Below are positions 38,701 to 51,700 of a DNA stretch of 64,000 nucleotides, in pieces. A model generated the notes under the pieces. The model did no database searches. It was not told where the DNA came from and saw only the letters and a list, made by a program, of their open reading frames with translations. This DNA comes from Oreocharis arfaki (lineage: Eukaryota; Chordata; Aves; Passeriformes; Paramythiidae): positions 331,647 to 395,646 of the forward strand of contig VZRR01011537.1 of assembly GCA_013398015.1 (NCBI GenBank), given 5' to 3'. Within the stretch, counting starts at the first letter, position 1; each line of letters starts with the position of its first letter. Position numbers and translations under genes: made by a program.

Positions 38701-41700
38701 CCTGGATGCATGTCTGGTAGTCTCCCTTTTCAAGGGTATACAGATGATTAAAAGTTTATTTTCACAAAGGAGGTGGAGTGGTTCTCTGTGCTAAATACCA
38801 AAACAGTATTCAATTGGGAGAATTAAGCTTATGAAAGAGATGTTAAGGCAATGTCAAAGATCTTTTAGAACTTCTATGCAATAACAACATGGTTGGATTA
38901 ACTTTACAACAAAAGGAAATTAGACTGGATTTCTACTGAGTCAGTTTTGTTATTCTAGCTAACAATATGATTAACATTGAATGAATAGTAAAGGCCTCAT
39001 TCATGCTTCGCTTAGCCCAAATTAAAGTGACTGATTACCCAGCCTCTCTGTACTGGCAGAAATTCCTGTGTCTCCTAGGCTTGTTTATCCAGAAGGTCTC
39101 ACTTCTAAGGGAGTTGACCCCAGGTAGAAAAAAACAGTAGCTGAAGCCTTTGAAGCTTTTGCACTTCATTGCATTTTCCTCTGGACCACCAGCTCCACCT
39201 TCATGTTTAAGAGGGTAAAAGCCTACAGCCCCAAAGATCCAGCTGGGCTCTCTTGTAGACATGCAGTTTGACGGTAACTTCAGGAACTGGTACTTTCTAG
39301 GAAGGTTAATATTTTCTTAAATTATTCCCATGCTCCACACTGCCAATGACCAGACCATCCTAGATAGAGGTTAGTGCTAGGCTTGGGGTTAACTGCTTAC
39401 CCTCCTTGAGGACCATCCCTGACTCCCCAAGGTGCCATGAATTAGAGCTGCTGATGAATAACCCCCTTCTGCCAAGCACCTGAGGAACCTGAGAAGACCA
39501 TATGGGCTGTAAAAATGACAGTGTGCACATCAAGAGCTGTTTGTGTTTGCAGTGAAAAAACAAGTCAGCACAGGCTGACATCAATGTCAGCATGATGAAG
39601 GCTGCAGAAAAAAATGTAAGCTGTAGATTTATCCTAAGAGGCAAGAAACCAGACAGGAGCAGGTAACTCCCATCTCTCCTGCTGCCACTGCCCCATCGCA
39701 CCAGCAATACTGGAGCAATCCACTGCTAAAATGTAACCAACATGAAGAGCCTTGAGTTTGCCTTCTCCTCATCCTTACCTAAGTACAATACAGATGATAA
39801 CTGGAGATAGTGAAAACAGCCCATGTGCACAAGAAGGCAATTGTCTCTCTGGGAGCTAACATACTCCTTACGTTGTCCTTTGAAACACCTTCCACATTCC
39901 ACCAGAGGAGCCTGACTTTCACAAATGCACAGAAGGCACCTGCAAGACTGAGTGCCTTTTGTGGTTTCAAAACCTGCTGATGCTTGAATCCAACACCCAC
40001 CCCCCACCAAAAAAGTCTTTAGCTGGATTTCTAGAAGTGGACTGAGTGGGGAACCTTTATCCTTATGCATTCACGGCTGACTCAAAGGGAAGCCACTAAG
40101 GATGTAATGGCAGTGCCAGGGTGCTCACTGCGATATTGGCACTGACCAGTGGGGATCTTATTGGCCACCCTTCAAGTTCTGTCTCTTTAATCACCAGAAA
40201 AAAGACCACACTCCCTTAAATGGCACTAATTCTCCTGCTGGACCGAGTGCAAGTTGGTGCAGTGCTGCATTAGCAGCAAAGCAGAAGTGGCTGACCTGAG
40301 CGTGACCTGGAGGGCACAAAATGGGAGCAAATGCATTGGGCCAGACTAGCTGCAGCTTACCTGGCTTCTGCTACTGGCAAGGTACTGGGAGGGCAGCACT
40401 GGAGGAAGACAGGGAAAATGTGGGAAGAGGAGGACTGAAGAAGGCTCTGATGGTTTGTGGGTGGGAGAGGAGGAAAGCAGGTTGCTCAGAGTGAACATCC
40501 AGAGGAAACTCTGATACACCTAGGGATGTCACGTAATATTGTCACATTACTTCCATTTTTAAAGGCACTCAAAGTAGTTTAATGCCCTACATAGTATAAG
40601 GAAGTTTATCCAAGCTAGAGAATAGAGAATGAATCCTACCACAGGGGAAGTGAAGTATCTCCTTTTTCAGTGTGGATTTACCCAAGAAGAATGCCTGAAG
40701 GAAACTAATTCAGGTACTAGTGATTAGGGGAATTACTTTGAATGCAGTTCTTAACACTATAAGCTAGGTTAATCTTAACTGCTATGTTCCTTCAGATAGA
40801 CAAAATCCAAACCCAATCTCATACCAAAGCTCGACATTAGACCAGTTACTGCTGACTGTGAAAAATGTGCATGTCTTGAAGGCTTTTGATCTTTCAGAAT
40901 GGGTGACAGAAGCTTCTCCTTGCAACACGCTCCATACTGAAATGATCTGGCTGTGGTGCCACGACTCAGAACACTGGCATGTGCTGCAGGCAATCTGACT
41001 CACAAAAAAAGCTTTATTCCTTCACGCTGGTCACTGATTTGAGCAGTGGAAACCACTGTTTCGGTCTGTTTTCACAAACCCATGTAAGGAGTTGTCACTA
41101 CTGGTAGCTCCTGCATGACAGAGTCTGAGTATCCTGGAGGCCTTCCTGGCATCTGCAATGCACATGTCACTGGCAACCAGAACCAAATCAAATCCCCTCC
41201 GAGTCCTCTAAGACAAGCAAAACAAGAATGGGAAAGTATCCTAATAGTCTTCCTGGCAAAACTGTACAGTGGCTTATTTTTTATCACCATCATTTTGACT
41301 ATGTCTGCAATAGTAAACAAAACACAGAAAGGAAAAGGTTTCTCCAAGAATATGCATGTAATGTTCGTAACAGAGTAATGCAAAGGACAAAGCTGTGATA
41401 AAGTTAAGGTGGTATCACCCCATTTTTCAGCCCTACACACTCTAAACCTTTCACATCTAGCAACATTTAGGTGTACTCCCAAAAGTAAAAATAAAGAAAT
41501 TGTTACAGAAATGAGCACTCATACGTACATATATCTGTTTGACTCTTGACTGGAAAAAAAAGGTTTGTACATTGGATTGGAAAGCCCTATACTCCAGAAT
41601 ATGGTTCCAGAATAAAAACAATTAAAACTCCATTCCAATAGATTGTACTGGCATAGTTTGGCCTTAGATAAAAGCAAATACATGTTTAATTTTGAAGATT

Positions 41701-42080
41701 TGTCATTAGGACATATATATGTAGTAGTCTGAGAAAGAGACAAGAAAGGTGATCGGATTTTGTTACTTTTTCTGGTGTTGCTTTTTTCATGGTAGTTAAT
41801 TCATCTACAAATTTAACTCTTTGTACAAAAGGTTTTGTAGGACTTACTGACTTCATGCTTTTGAAGACTATGCTGACACGTAAGGCAGATCATTGTTTTG
41901 ATGATGGCAATGATGTTGAAAACCAGTAAGATAACTATTCCCCTTCCTGAAAAAATACACAGCTTTTATGAGCATTTCTAGAAACAAAATAACAATAGTA
42001 ATATGGCATTCCGGCACCAAAAAGGTATGTATATGAGAAGAATGCAGAATTCTTTCAGAATAACACTAAAAGGATATTTA
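29780..42080. other. Intergenic block, no supported gene
   Basis: 12 kb of AT-rich sequence between two CR1 copies. 35880-36090 is rich in TAATTA/ATTAAT motifs. A more GC-rich patch at 35500-35720 gives overlapping spurious frames. I recognise no repeats or exons. Confidence 0.55.
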
Positions 42081-42541
42081 AAGCATGTTGGGATGTTGGA
42101 GCATGTCCAGAGAAGGGCAATGAGGCTGATGAAAGATCTGGAGCACATGTCCTATGAGGGGCCCCAGAAGGAGCTGGGGTTGTTTAGCCTGGAGAAGAGG
42201 AGGCTCAGGGGAGACCTTATCACTTTCTATGACCACCTGTAGCCTGGTGGCGGTTGGTCTCTTCTCCCAGGCAACCAGCAACAGGACAAGAGGACACAGT
42301 CTCAAGCTGCACCAGGGGAGGTTTAGATTGGGCGTTAGTAAGAAATTCTTCACAGAAAGGATGACTGGGCATTGGAATGGGCTACCCAGGGAGGTGGTGG
42401 AGTCACCATCCATGGAGGCATTTAAGAAAAGACTGGATGTGGCACTCAGTGCCATGGTCTGGTTGACAAGGTGGTGTTACAGCATAGGTTGGACTTGATG
42501 ATCTCAGAGGTCTTTTCTAACCTCACTGATTCTGTGATTCT
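42081..42541 (+). mobile_element. CR1 LINE 3' end, plus strand
   Basis: From about 42081 the sequence carries the end of the CR1 reverse transcriptase frame: an open frame reading HVQRRAMRLMKDLEHMSYEG and then KELGLFSLEKRRLRGDL, the usual CR1 ORF2 C-terminal motif. The CR1 3' UTR follows (AAATTCTTCACAGAAAGGAT, GGAGGTGGTGGAGTCACCAT), then TTGGACTTGATGATCTCAGA, and the terminal repeat GATTCTGTGATTCTG at 42527-42541. It is 5' truncated, as nearly all CR1 copies are. The GATGTGGCACTCAGTGCCATGGT segment resembles CR1 subfamilies active in Neoaves. Stops break the coding frame. Confidence 0.93.
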
Positions 42542-43821
42542 GTTCTCCTTGGGGAGAACAATGAAAGGACTCAAGTCCTGGCGAGATAGATACGATACCA
42601 GAATCCAGGGTAGGGTACATATGGGATTAATTACACAACAGGACAAATGTCTACAATCATTGATGTTGATAAAACACTGTATACACAAATACATCTGCAC
42701 ACTGCATCACATCACTACATCTTTTTCTAAATCTAGCAAGTTCCCCTGCTCTGCCACGCACGTACAGCTTTCCAGGCTGGCTATTACAAGGACAGAAGTC
42801 ATCTATCCAAGGTAACTCTGCCAGGAAATCCCTCTGGATGGATGAAAAGCAGGAGCTCTCCAGGGCCTCCTGCCTGGAGCCCTTTGATCTGAGCCGCATG
42901 TCCCCGCTTGGCAGCAGGCAGGTACCGCACACGATGGCCCCGTGCCAGCCACACTGTGCGTCCGTGGCTCCTGGCAGAGAAAGCATGTTATTCCCAGGAA
43001 GGAAAACCTCCTCTGGATGCCAGGAGAGCAAAACAAAATGACTCCTGGCAGGATTCAGAACAGGGACTGTTCAAGCACAGCAGACCCAGGTATCAGTTTG
43101 CAGAGTCAGAGATTGAAAAACTGACAAAGCAAACACGACTGGGAGGAGGAGGAGGGACAGACAGATACAAAGAGATCTCCCCACTTGCAAGCCAAATATA
43201 CTGTTTTCGGAAAAAACGTGATTAAGATTTAATTACTAGGTAAGAACAATCTTAGAATCCCCAAAGGAAAATTCTGAGTTGTTCACAGCAGGAATAAACC
43301 ACCAAATTAATTTTTGTCAGCGCTTGCATAATCCAGGCTGAGGCAGAACTAACATTTGACTTAAAATTCCTTGTAGAGCAAATCTTTGCCTCACCCTGGA
43401 AGGGATTAAATATCCATGAACATGCTCAGCTGTGGTATCACAAACAAATAGGTTTTCTGGTAAAATAAACATATGGAATAGGTTTTATTGCACTTATTTC
43501 ATAAACCAGACCAGGCAACAAACTCAGAAGGGTTGCAACTGAACCCAACCTTGTAGCTTCACTATAAGATGGACAGGTAGAGACATTGAATGCCAAGTGG
43601 GAACATCTGGCTGCCATGATCAGCAAACTCTTTTCCCCACAGCCTCAATTTCTTCTCCAGAAAGACACAAGGTACTGTGTTTTCCATATTTTTGTAGAGG
43701 ACAGAAAAGCAGAATAAGGCAAGTTTGTCTGCTTGGCTAGCATCACATAACATTCAACCCCAAAAACTTTCAACACTCTTAAGAGACAGAGAGACTCTCT
43801 GTTGAGCTGCATGTGCATTCC

Positions 43822-44425
43822 AAACTCGGGCAACAGGGACACTGTTCCAGTGTTTCACCACCTTCATCATAAAGACCCTCTTCCTTAAATCTAATCTGAA
43901 GCTCCCCTCTTTAGCTTAAAACCATTGCACCTTGTCCTATCACTACAGGTCCTATGAAACAGTTTGTCCCCATCTTCCTTATAAGCCCTCTACGGGTTTT
44001 GCATAGCAGCAATAAGGTCTCCCCAGAGTTTGGAGCCTTCTTTTGTTCCAGCTGAACATCCCCAACTCTCTCAGCTTTTCCTCATAATAGAGGAGCTCCA
44101 GAGCTCTGATCATTTTCATAGCTGTCCTCTGGACCTCCTCTAACAGATCCATATCTTTTCTGTGCTGGGCACCCCGGAGCTGGATGCAGCTCTCCAGGTG
44201 GGGTCTCACCAGAGCAGAGCAGAGCAGAGGGGCAGAATCCCCTCCCTTGCCCTGCTGGCCACACTACTTTGCATGCAGCCCAGGACACGTTTGGCTTTCA
44301 GGGCTTCAAGCACACATTTTTGGCACGTATCCAGCCTCTCATCCCCCAGCCCTCCCCCCGCCAAGTCCTTCTCCACAAGGCTGCTCTCCATTCCTTCATC
44401 CATCAGCTTGTATTGGTACCAGGGT
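43822..44425 (-). mobile_element. CR1 LINE fragment, minus strand
   Basis: Read on the minus strand it encodes the same CR1 ORF2 end (LLEEVQRTAMKMIRALELLYYE, then RELGMFSWNKRRLQ) and extends further upstream into the reverse transcriptase region (plus CTCCAGGTGGGGTCTCACCA, CATCCAGCCTCTCATCCCCC-like stretches). The 3' side (plus 43822-43960) shows CACTGTTCCAGTGTTTCACC and CTTGTCCTATCACTACAGG, standard CR1 3' UTR blocks. The final ATTCTATG-type repeat seems lost or unrecognisable. It is more diverged than the 42.1 kb copy, in opposite orientation, and about 1.3 kb away. Confidence 0.92.
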
Positions 44426-47400
44426 AATCATGACAGTCAAATAAACACAAGCAGCAAAGAATAGAGAAATTTTACAAGAAGCTGCACACAGACTTAAGCA
44501 GGAAAGAACCATGAAACTTGGGACACCTCATAGTACAAACCTATAAATATTTCACCAGCTGATTCCAGTGAAGCTGCACAGTTTTGGCTTGCATAAAAAC
44601 AAAACTGGCTGCCACTGCTTTAGGCATGAAAAAAGGTTTGTGGATCCAAGCCCACGTCTGTTAGATCAGTTCATACAGCTGGAAAATACAGACAATACCT
44701 GCTCTAACCCCCAAGCCTCACCTTGCTCACATTGGCTGTGACCAAGACCGGTGCAGCTCCAAGAACCAGGCACATAGCCGTGCCAGGACTTGCAGGGGAG
44801 CCATGGGACCTGGGCAATCCTGATGGCCCTCAGTCCTGTGTCACAGACACCCCACTCCGGAGACCAAATAGCCCTGCCAGCCTGAGGGCCGCTCTGGACC
44901 AAAGCACCGTAGCTATTTCTGAGGAGCAGGCTCGGACGGTGCGTATTGGCATTGCCCTCCCCAGGCACACACCAGGCTGCTCAGCAGCAGCTTGTCTAGC
45001 TCAAGCCTGCCATCTGCACCCTGCGTGTGTAAATATGCCCTTTGCAGCTGTGCAACCCCTCTGGATGTTTCACTGACCTATATTCCCACGTGTACACCTC
45101 ACAGAGCAGCACCAGCGCTCTGCAAGCGCCATGTCTTCCACACATGGCAGGAGTTTCCCGCCCTGCGCAGCCGTCACCTTGCACACCGCAAAAAGGACCA
45201 CTGCCAGCACGTCCTCAAGCCTCAGACAAAAGCACAGCTCTTTGGCCAAGAATTTAGGTGTCACCTCAGCTCTGACACGCTCACCAAAGGGGTTCAAGAG
45301 ACAGAGCAGCACAGCTCAGATCAGCAGATGTACAACAGTGTCTGAACAGCAGCAGGCCAGTATGTCAGGCACTGCAGGAGCTCACTAAGCAGGCCCATTA
45401 GCCAGAAAAATAGGGCACTCTGCCAATTAAATTATTAACCTCCAGGCGTGTTTGCATGCATCAAACATACTTGGCTTTTCCAGTTTTACTCCTTTTGCTA
45501 CACTCAGTGACCCATACATGTCACAGCACTCTATGTGGCTATGAAAACATTTTTATAACATTTTGTAAGTGAAGAATACCAGAGACTAAGTCCTGCAGAA
45601 TATCATATGGCAAGTCAAGGGAAGAGCCTGGAGAAATGCCTCCTGACTCTCGATACAGTGCTCCGTCCATCACATCACATTTCTGTGTAGGGACATTTGC
45701 TGTGTCTGCCACATGCTGATAAAGTCGTACAAGTACAAACAAAGGTACTAAGAATGAAAGCTTAAAGCACATGGGATTTTTACCTAAGTGGAAGGTCTCT
45801 TAGTTTTCTGTTCAACTTCTTACGTGGATGAAGTTATACGCACCTTAAAGTCTTTGTAGGCCATGCTTTAAAAACTGCAAAGATCTTGTATTTTGAAATC
45901 TGCAAAAATAAAAAAAAAAAAAAAAAAACACAAAAACAACCAACCAAACAAACAAAAAACATGAAGTGTTCAACTTGCATGGTACTATTTCCCTCTCCTT
46001 TCTGCTCTGAAGCAAATGCATGCTTCCAATCAATGGCACTCTGGGCTCTGTTGCATAGGGTAAATTGCCCTGAAGTCCTATCAAAATGCAAAGCAGCAAC
46101 ACAGGCACAAGAGGCATTATTAGATCCTCTAAATACATTTACGGTCACAAATTTTTGACTGTAGTTACAGCTGGAAGAGTGACATTCTTTCATTCCTCAG
46201 GTCAAACTAATTCATATTTTAAGCATGTCAAAACTTCTAAAAATCACTTAATCATTTAAATCACAGCCATGGGTGTTTTTTTCCTGAGTTTGAACAGAGG
46301 AAGTACAGACATAAGCATGCTGGGGGAAGCTCTGCAGCACAGGAAACTCCTAAGTACAGCTCTCACTGGTTTTCAATGGGAATTATGCCCTTCAGTCCTG
46401 CGAATGCTTTTGAACACTTACTCCACAATGCACATCTTTCTTCGCAAGCTCCGAGCCAAGCAACACTGCCCTTTGGCAATGGGGAATGTCTGACTGCTCT
46501 CCTGCTGTAATGCAAATAGAGGAGTGAAAGAGAGAGACAAAACTGACCTTACTTCAAATCACAGAGCAGGGTTGTCTGTATTAATCAGTCCAAAATAAGA
46601 GTATCAAAGAGAGGTTTCCATAAGTTGATATATCTGACAGGGCATTTTGAGAGGCTCAGGGAAGAAGAAACTACTTTTATATAGTCAGAACAAAAGCAGC
46701 AGACAAAACCAGGTGTTAAAAAGCCTCTAATAGTGCAGTTTCCCTTAGTATAGTCTGTTTCGATCATCATATTTTAATTTCACACAGCTGCTAGGTGAAC
46801 GTCATCTTAGCCGTATGCTCTAGCACCATCTAGCTTGTGCCTAAGGTACTTTCTCCTCAAATGGGGAAATGGTTAATTGTATCATTTCCTTCAAGTATGA
46901 CTGACTGTGCTTCGGTTATTTTAATTATTTTGACATTATAATCCAAATGAAAGCAAAGGTAGTGAGTACAAATCAGCCTCACATGTTAAAGAGGCCCCTT
47001 TGTGGAGCAATTCCTTTATCTGTGTCCTTTTCCATCTGTCAGTTTCTCTGTTCCCTCTTTTGTGTGCTTGAATCCTGCCAAAGATATACATGTGTGTTAA
47101 ATATTTCTAAAGTTTACACTTCAAATTTTGTTTTCTTAAACAAGGCTCCTTAGAGGAACTCATTAAGAAAAACAACAAAGAATGCGTCAAAATAACACAA
47201 CGCCAATTCTTATCACAAAGGAAAAAGCACCAACAACATGGAAAACAGAGAAGAGTTGCTGTTCATCACAGGCAAGGCTAATGGTCAGTATTGGGAATGG
47301 CTTTGCTCACAGAAGATTGAGGTGGCTCCCAGAGGCCCTTGTGCCCCACAGAAGCCACCCTGATGCACTCTCTGGCTGAGAGCTCAGAGGCAGGCAATTT

Positions 47401-48555
47401 GAGTGAGAAGAAAACCTACCATGAACAACTTAGTTGTGTGGAAACTGATGCGTAACCTGAATCACCCAGAAAATTATACATGATTCCATCCAATACTTTA
47501 GCTGACATTAATTCTCCTGCCCAGATTCCCTAAAGTGAAATTCATACTTACAGAAACTGTGATAAGGGCCACCATTACCCTGAAGCAGATGTCAGAAGAC
47601 TTCTCCTGAGGAGTCAAGAGGGCTGTTCTTCTTTCCCTAATCCTTGATAGAACTGTCAGGACAGCTCTTACAAGTTGTGAAGGCTCTCTAGTTACACTGC
47701 TGCAGGGCTCATCAGCAATATTTCTGCAGACCTCACTAGTATTTCTGGGGTGGGTTTCTAGCTGTCTTGCCCACTTCTCCTCGGAAAGACCATGTAGCTG
47801 AACTCATTCTTATGGCATGGCTTTACTATGCAGCAGAGTGTAACAGAGGATGAGGCTTGCAGACAACTTTTGTGCACAACAAATTGTGCGCAATGCCACT
47901 GGGGGAGGTCACATTGAACTAGTGCTCATGTTGTCTCCCTCCTGAGGGAGGGCAGACAGGTTGTAATCCAGGTGCCAAACAGGCATCTGCTCTGACAGCC
48001 CCAGGGAGCAGCCTCAGCTCCTCCGCTGCAAAAGACTTTGGCAAAAAGCAGCAGGGACGGGCATTGATTTGGGTATCGTTCCCATTTTTGCTGGGCCAAA
48101 GCTTTAGGGAGGAGCTCAGCTGGTTTGTTTCCCTGTCAGCAGCTTCATGACTAAATTAGCTAGTGGGTTACAAAGTGGTGATGCCAAAAGCACAGCAATA
48201 CAGGGAACCTGGTCACAATCAGGTGTATCTAGAGACCAAGCAAACCCTATCCTTCTGTCAAAGCTGCAGTACAGCTTCATGTGTTAATATGAAAAGCCCT
48301 GAAGGCTGTCAGTCAGGAGTTTTCAACTTAATTTTGCATACACGGTAAGTCTCCACGACTTGAGCCTTTCTAATACAAGGCGATGAAAAACACAGGAACC
48401 AGGCTCAGCAGGGACATTGCCCTTCAGAGGGGTTTTGAAATCCCCAGCTCAGCACTACGCCAGGGCACACCATTTTCAAAAACCGCATTTTCCTGCCTGC
48501 AGGTTACAATATGCTCACGGAGGCAGAAAGCTCATTACCAGCCCTAATCTAAAGG
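44426..48555. other. Intergenic block between CR1 and the CpG island
   Basis: It contains GC-richer sequence at 44700-45350 without a convincing exon and the A19 tract at 45.9 kb. A consensus-like plus-strand splice donor (ACACGGTAAGTC) lies at about 48338-48349, roughly 210 bases before the CpG island. I found no matching exon. Confidence 0.5.
45910..45960 (+). repeat. A19 run with following (AAAC)n-like A/C tail
   Basis: Nineteen A are followed by CACAAAAACAACCAACCAAA and more A/C sequence. It could be the degraded tail of a retrotransposed copy, but the bases just upstream show no recognisable gene or LINE end. Confidence 0.6.
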
Positions 48556-48720
48556 CCGTCCTCCCTGGCTCGGTGTCCGCACGACACGCCCGTGCCACCG
48601 TTTTCCCGCACGGGGGCCGGGTCCCTGGGAGCGCTCCCACCCTGGGAGCTCCCGGGGCGGGCGGTCAGAGCGCGGGCACAGCGACAGACCGCGCGTCTCT
48701 CTGCGGCGTTTGGCAGCACG
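48556..48720. promoter_or_regulatory. Isolated CpG island
   Basis: About 165 bases of clearly GC-rich DNA with roughly 25 CpGs (for example CGGGGGCCGGG, GGGGCGGGCGG, AGCGCGGG, ACCGCGCG, GCGGCG) stand in otherwise CpG-poor, AT-rich sequence. It contains a GGGGCGGG Sp1/KLF-type box near 48653-48661 and two palindromes, TGGGAGCGCTCCCA (48626-48639) and GGGAGCTCCC (48644-48653). No TATA box or recognisable first exon adjoins it. It may be a promoter of an unannotated transcript or a distal element. It could also be the 5' end of a downstream neighbour, but I see no coding exon to support this. Confidence 0.55.
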
Positions 48721-51700
48721 GAGTGATTTCACAGAGGATGCTCCATCTGTCACCGTGTTCTGCAGCAGAGCTTGACCTCGCTAGCACTAAGGAAGCCCCA
48801 GCAGATTAACATTTAATGGTGCTTTCGGTTTCAGCGGTCGTGGTTTTTCATCTCTCAGAGGGCAGACATGGAAGAGAAAGAAAATCATATACTATGTACA
48901 GCATATGGGTCTTCTTTCAGCCATCTGCTTTAATATGCTTGACTTTGACAGAGTCAGATTTTTTAAATTCTTTCTACATTGAAAAAAAATTCTACATATA
49001 TCTTATTCCAGAAACAGAACATTGTTGCTTCTTGTAGACACAGACCATTTTTGTTTTAGTTGGTGTAACCACCATACCTAATTCAGTTTAAATAAGTAAA
49101 CACAGGGGACACGGTTCTTGGTAGCTGTCTGAACAGAAGCAAGGAAACTCAACTCAAACCTTCCCAAGACAGATGGATTAACTGACATCCTTCATGTCAC
49201 TCTTTGTTGTCTAGAAAAACACATATGACCACACAACTTAATGCAAAAATAAAGCTTTAAGGGACAGTAAAAGTGAACCAGAAACACAGAGTTTCCATTC
49301 TATTTGTTAAGCACTTCTATTCATTTTTTTTGTATTTTCTGCTAATGAAGCTTCCAGCTTGCGCTCTGTGTCCAGGAGCACGTGCAGATAAAGCACCTGG
49401 ATGTCTGCTATATGTTTCATCACTGCTATCTAGAGCACCAGCTGCAGTCAGTAACATCATCACAAACACAGAAGACGCTGAAGAAACAAAACTGTGGTAT
49501 GAAAGTTCACGAAATATATATTTGGTGGCATGGCTAAGCATTTGATGACTTAGGTTAGTATTTGTAGGAAACAGTGACCTGAAAGAGGGATTTACATGAC
49601 AAAGTATAGGGACAAAAGTGATGGCCAAAAGGAAGGAGAAACACAAAAGCTAGCAGAGACATCCCAAGCCCACTGAATATTTCCAAAGGATAAGAGTGAG
49701 AATTTTAATTTTGGGATGATATTTACCAAGAGACAAGGCAATAGTCAGATCCTTGAAGCAGGTAGATCACCAAGGAAAGTGATAAAACTACTGACAAGAG
49801 GATAATTTGTGCTGCTTCAGCCATGATGCTGTAGGGGGGAAGCTAGATGGGAACACAGGAGGCTACAGGGGGAGAGCAGGAACTGAATACCACTACCAGT
49901 CAATTCAGCAGCCAGAACCCAGGTGTTATGTGCACTTTAGTAAAGAGAATACCTGAGATGGCAAAAGTGCAATGAAAGTAAGAGTTGTGCAGGGAAGAAA
50001 AAAACAAGGCAATTAACCTGCCCCACCTAGTAGCCTTTATAGTTTGTTTCTTTAAGTAGTGCCCATGAGCCTTCAGCAGCCAGCCAAGCAGTGCTCACCA
50101 GCACTCTACCAGCAATGAGGTTACCTCAGCAAGTTGCTAGCGCAAGTTTCTTTTCCTGAAGAAATCAGAGCTTCAAAAACTATTATCAATGCCTAAAAAA
50201 ACCGACAAAAGTAAATTGGAAAGACAGGAAGTCACTTTTTTTGCAGCCAAGACCCTCCAAAGGAAGAAAAAGAAATTGCTTTTTAAAGTTTAAAATTGCA
50301 AAATCATAAGGTTGCAGCAGACTCCAAAGCATCCTAGAAACCGAGAATCACAAGTTTGGAGACAGGGTGCCCAATAAAGGCTTACAACTCCCACAGTAAG
50401 AGAACAACTCCATTCACAGATAGAGCTCATGCTCGACTGCTCAAGGCACAGCAGATCTGGCTCAGAGGAAACTTCATTCTTCTTGGTGTCGTGGAAGGCC
50501 ATGGGTTTAATGCTGCGGGTATTTCATGTCTTCATGGCCCATCTCTGTCCTGATCTGCTTTAGGACTGATGCCCCTGCACTGGTGGGAGACATGCTGACC
50601 CAAGGCATATCATTCCTCAGAGTGAAAGAGAACCTTCTAGTAAAATTTGAGGCCTTGACTCTTCAACCTGCACATCCCACATCCCCTTGCTAAAGCTCAA
50701 AGTAGATAGTAATGGTATGAAATTCAAAAGGCAGTTCACTTTGATTAGTAAAAATGGGTGTTTGCAGTTAAATGCAGCTATGGAAACAAAAGAGTAAAGC
50801 CTAAGACCAAACCAAACTCTCTGCAGCAAAACTCTGAGGTATTAGCAGGCATTATTTATGAGAATCACCATATTGTGTTCTCTCTGCCCCAAATGTACAC
50901 ACTGACACAGTCCCCAACAACAACACAGAGCAGGGAAGGGAAGAGTGCAGCAAAGACCTGTAAGCAGATCTGTCTCCCTATGTAACATTTTCACTGAGTA
51001 CCATCCTTAAGTGTAGGATCTTGGCCCGTGCATAGGTGGCAAAACTACAGGATAGAAACACTACAACCACCACTAGATGCAAAGATGTCCATACACATCA
51101 GCAAGAATATTCACAGTCTCTAATTAACACTGTGAGAAGTCAGAAAATACAGATCATGCTTAGTTACTGCCTCATTTTGTTAACAAGAGATAATTGAAAA
51201 AATACATGCTAAAGTGATTGCCTAATCATCACATCAAAATTATTAAAAAATCAATTCACCGTGATCAAATAGTTATCTACAAAAAAAGCAACAACACACA
51301 GGGCACATTACTTGTTTGGGGCCTATCTCACCTAGGCTGAACAAACGGCCCTTGTGCAAGGAATTTTACAGAGGAAGGAAGATCAAGACTGTGTCCCAGC
51401 AGCCTTTGGGCTGGTTTTGGGAATCAGAGGATCCTTCCTGCTGCTCCATCACTTTCAGTTTGAGAATTATTCTTGTCCCTTTGCTGTGCATCCTGAGGAA
51501 TCTCTGATGTTGTCCCTTGCACCAATACCCCGACCCCAACCATTCTCCCTCTACCATCAAGGTAAAGAGTCCACAGGAGGAGTTTGCATGACTCTGTGCC
51601 TCCAAAATGCAGGATTAGGCCTATTGAAAACAGAAGTCCCCTGTCGCCTTCACCCCCTAATGATATTCTCTTAATCTAGGTTTTCAGTGAGGAAAGGTGT

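Noticed and set aside
42003..42498. Open frames over the 42 kb CR1 as host genes
   Set aside because: They contain the CR1 ORF2 end motif and belong to the LINE.
43979..44209. 76-codon minus-strand open frame as a host gene
   Set aside because: It is the same CR1 reverse transcriptase end motif, part of the minus-strand CR1.
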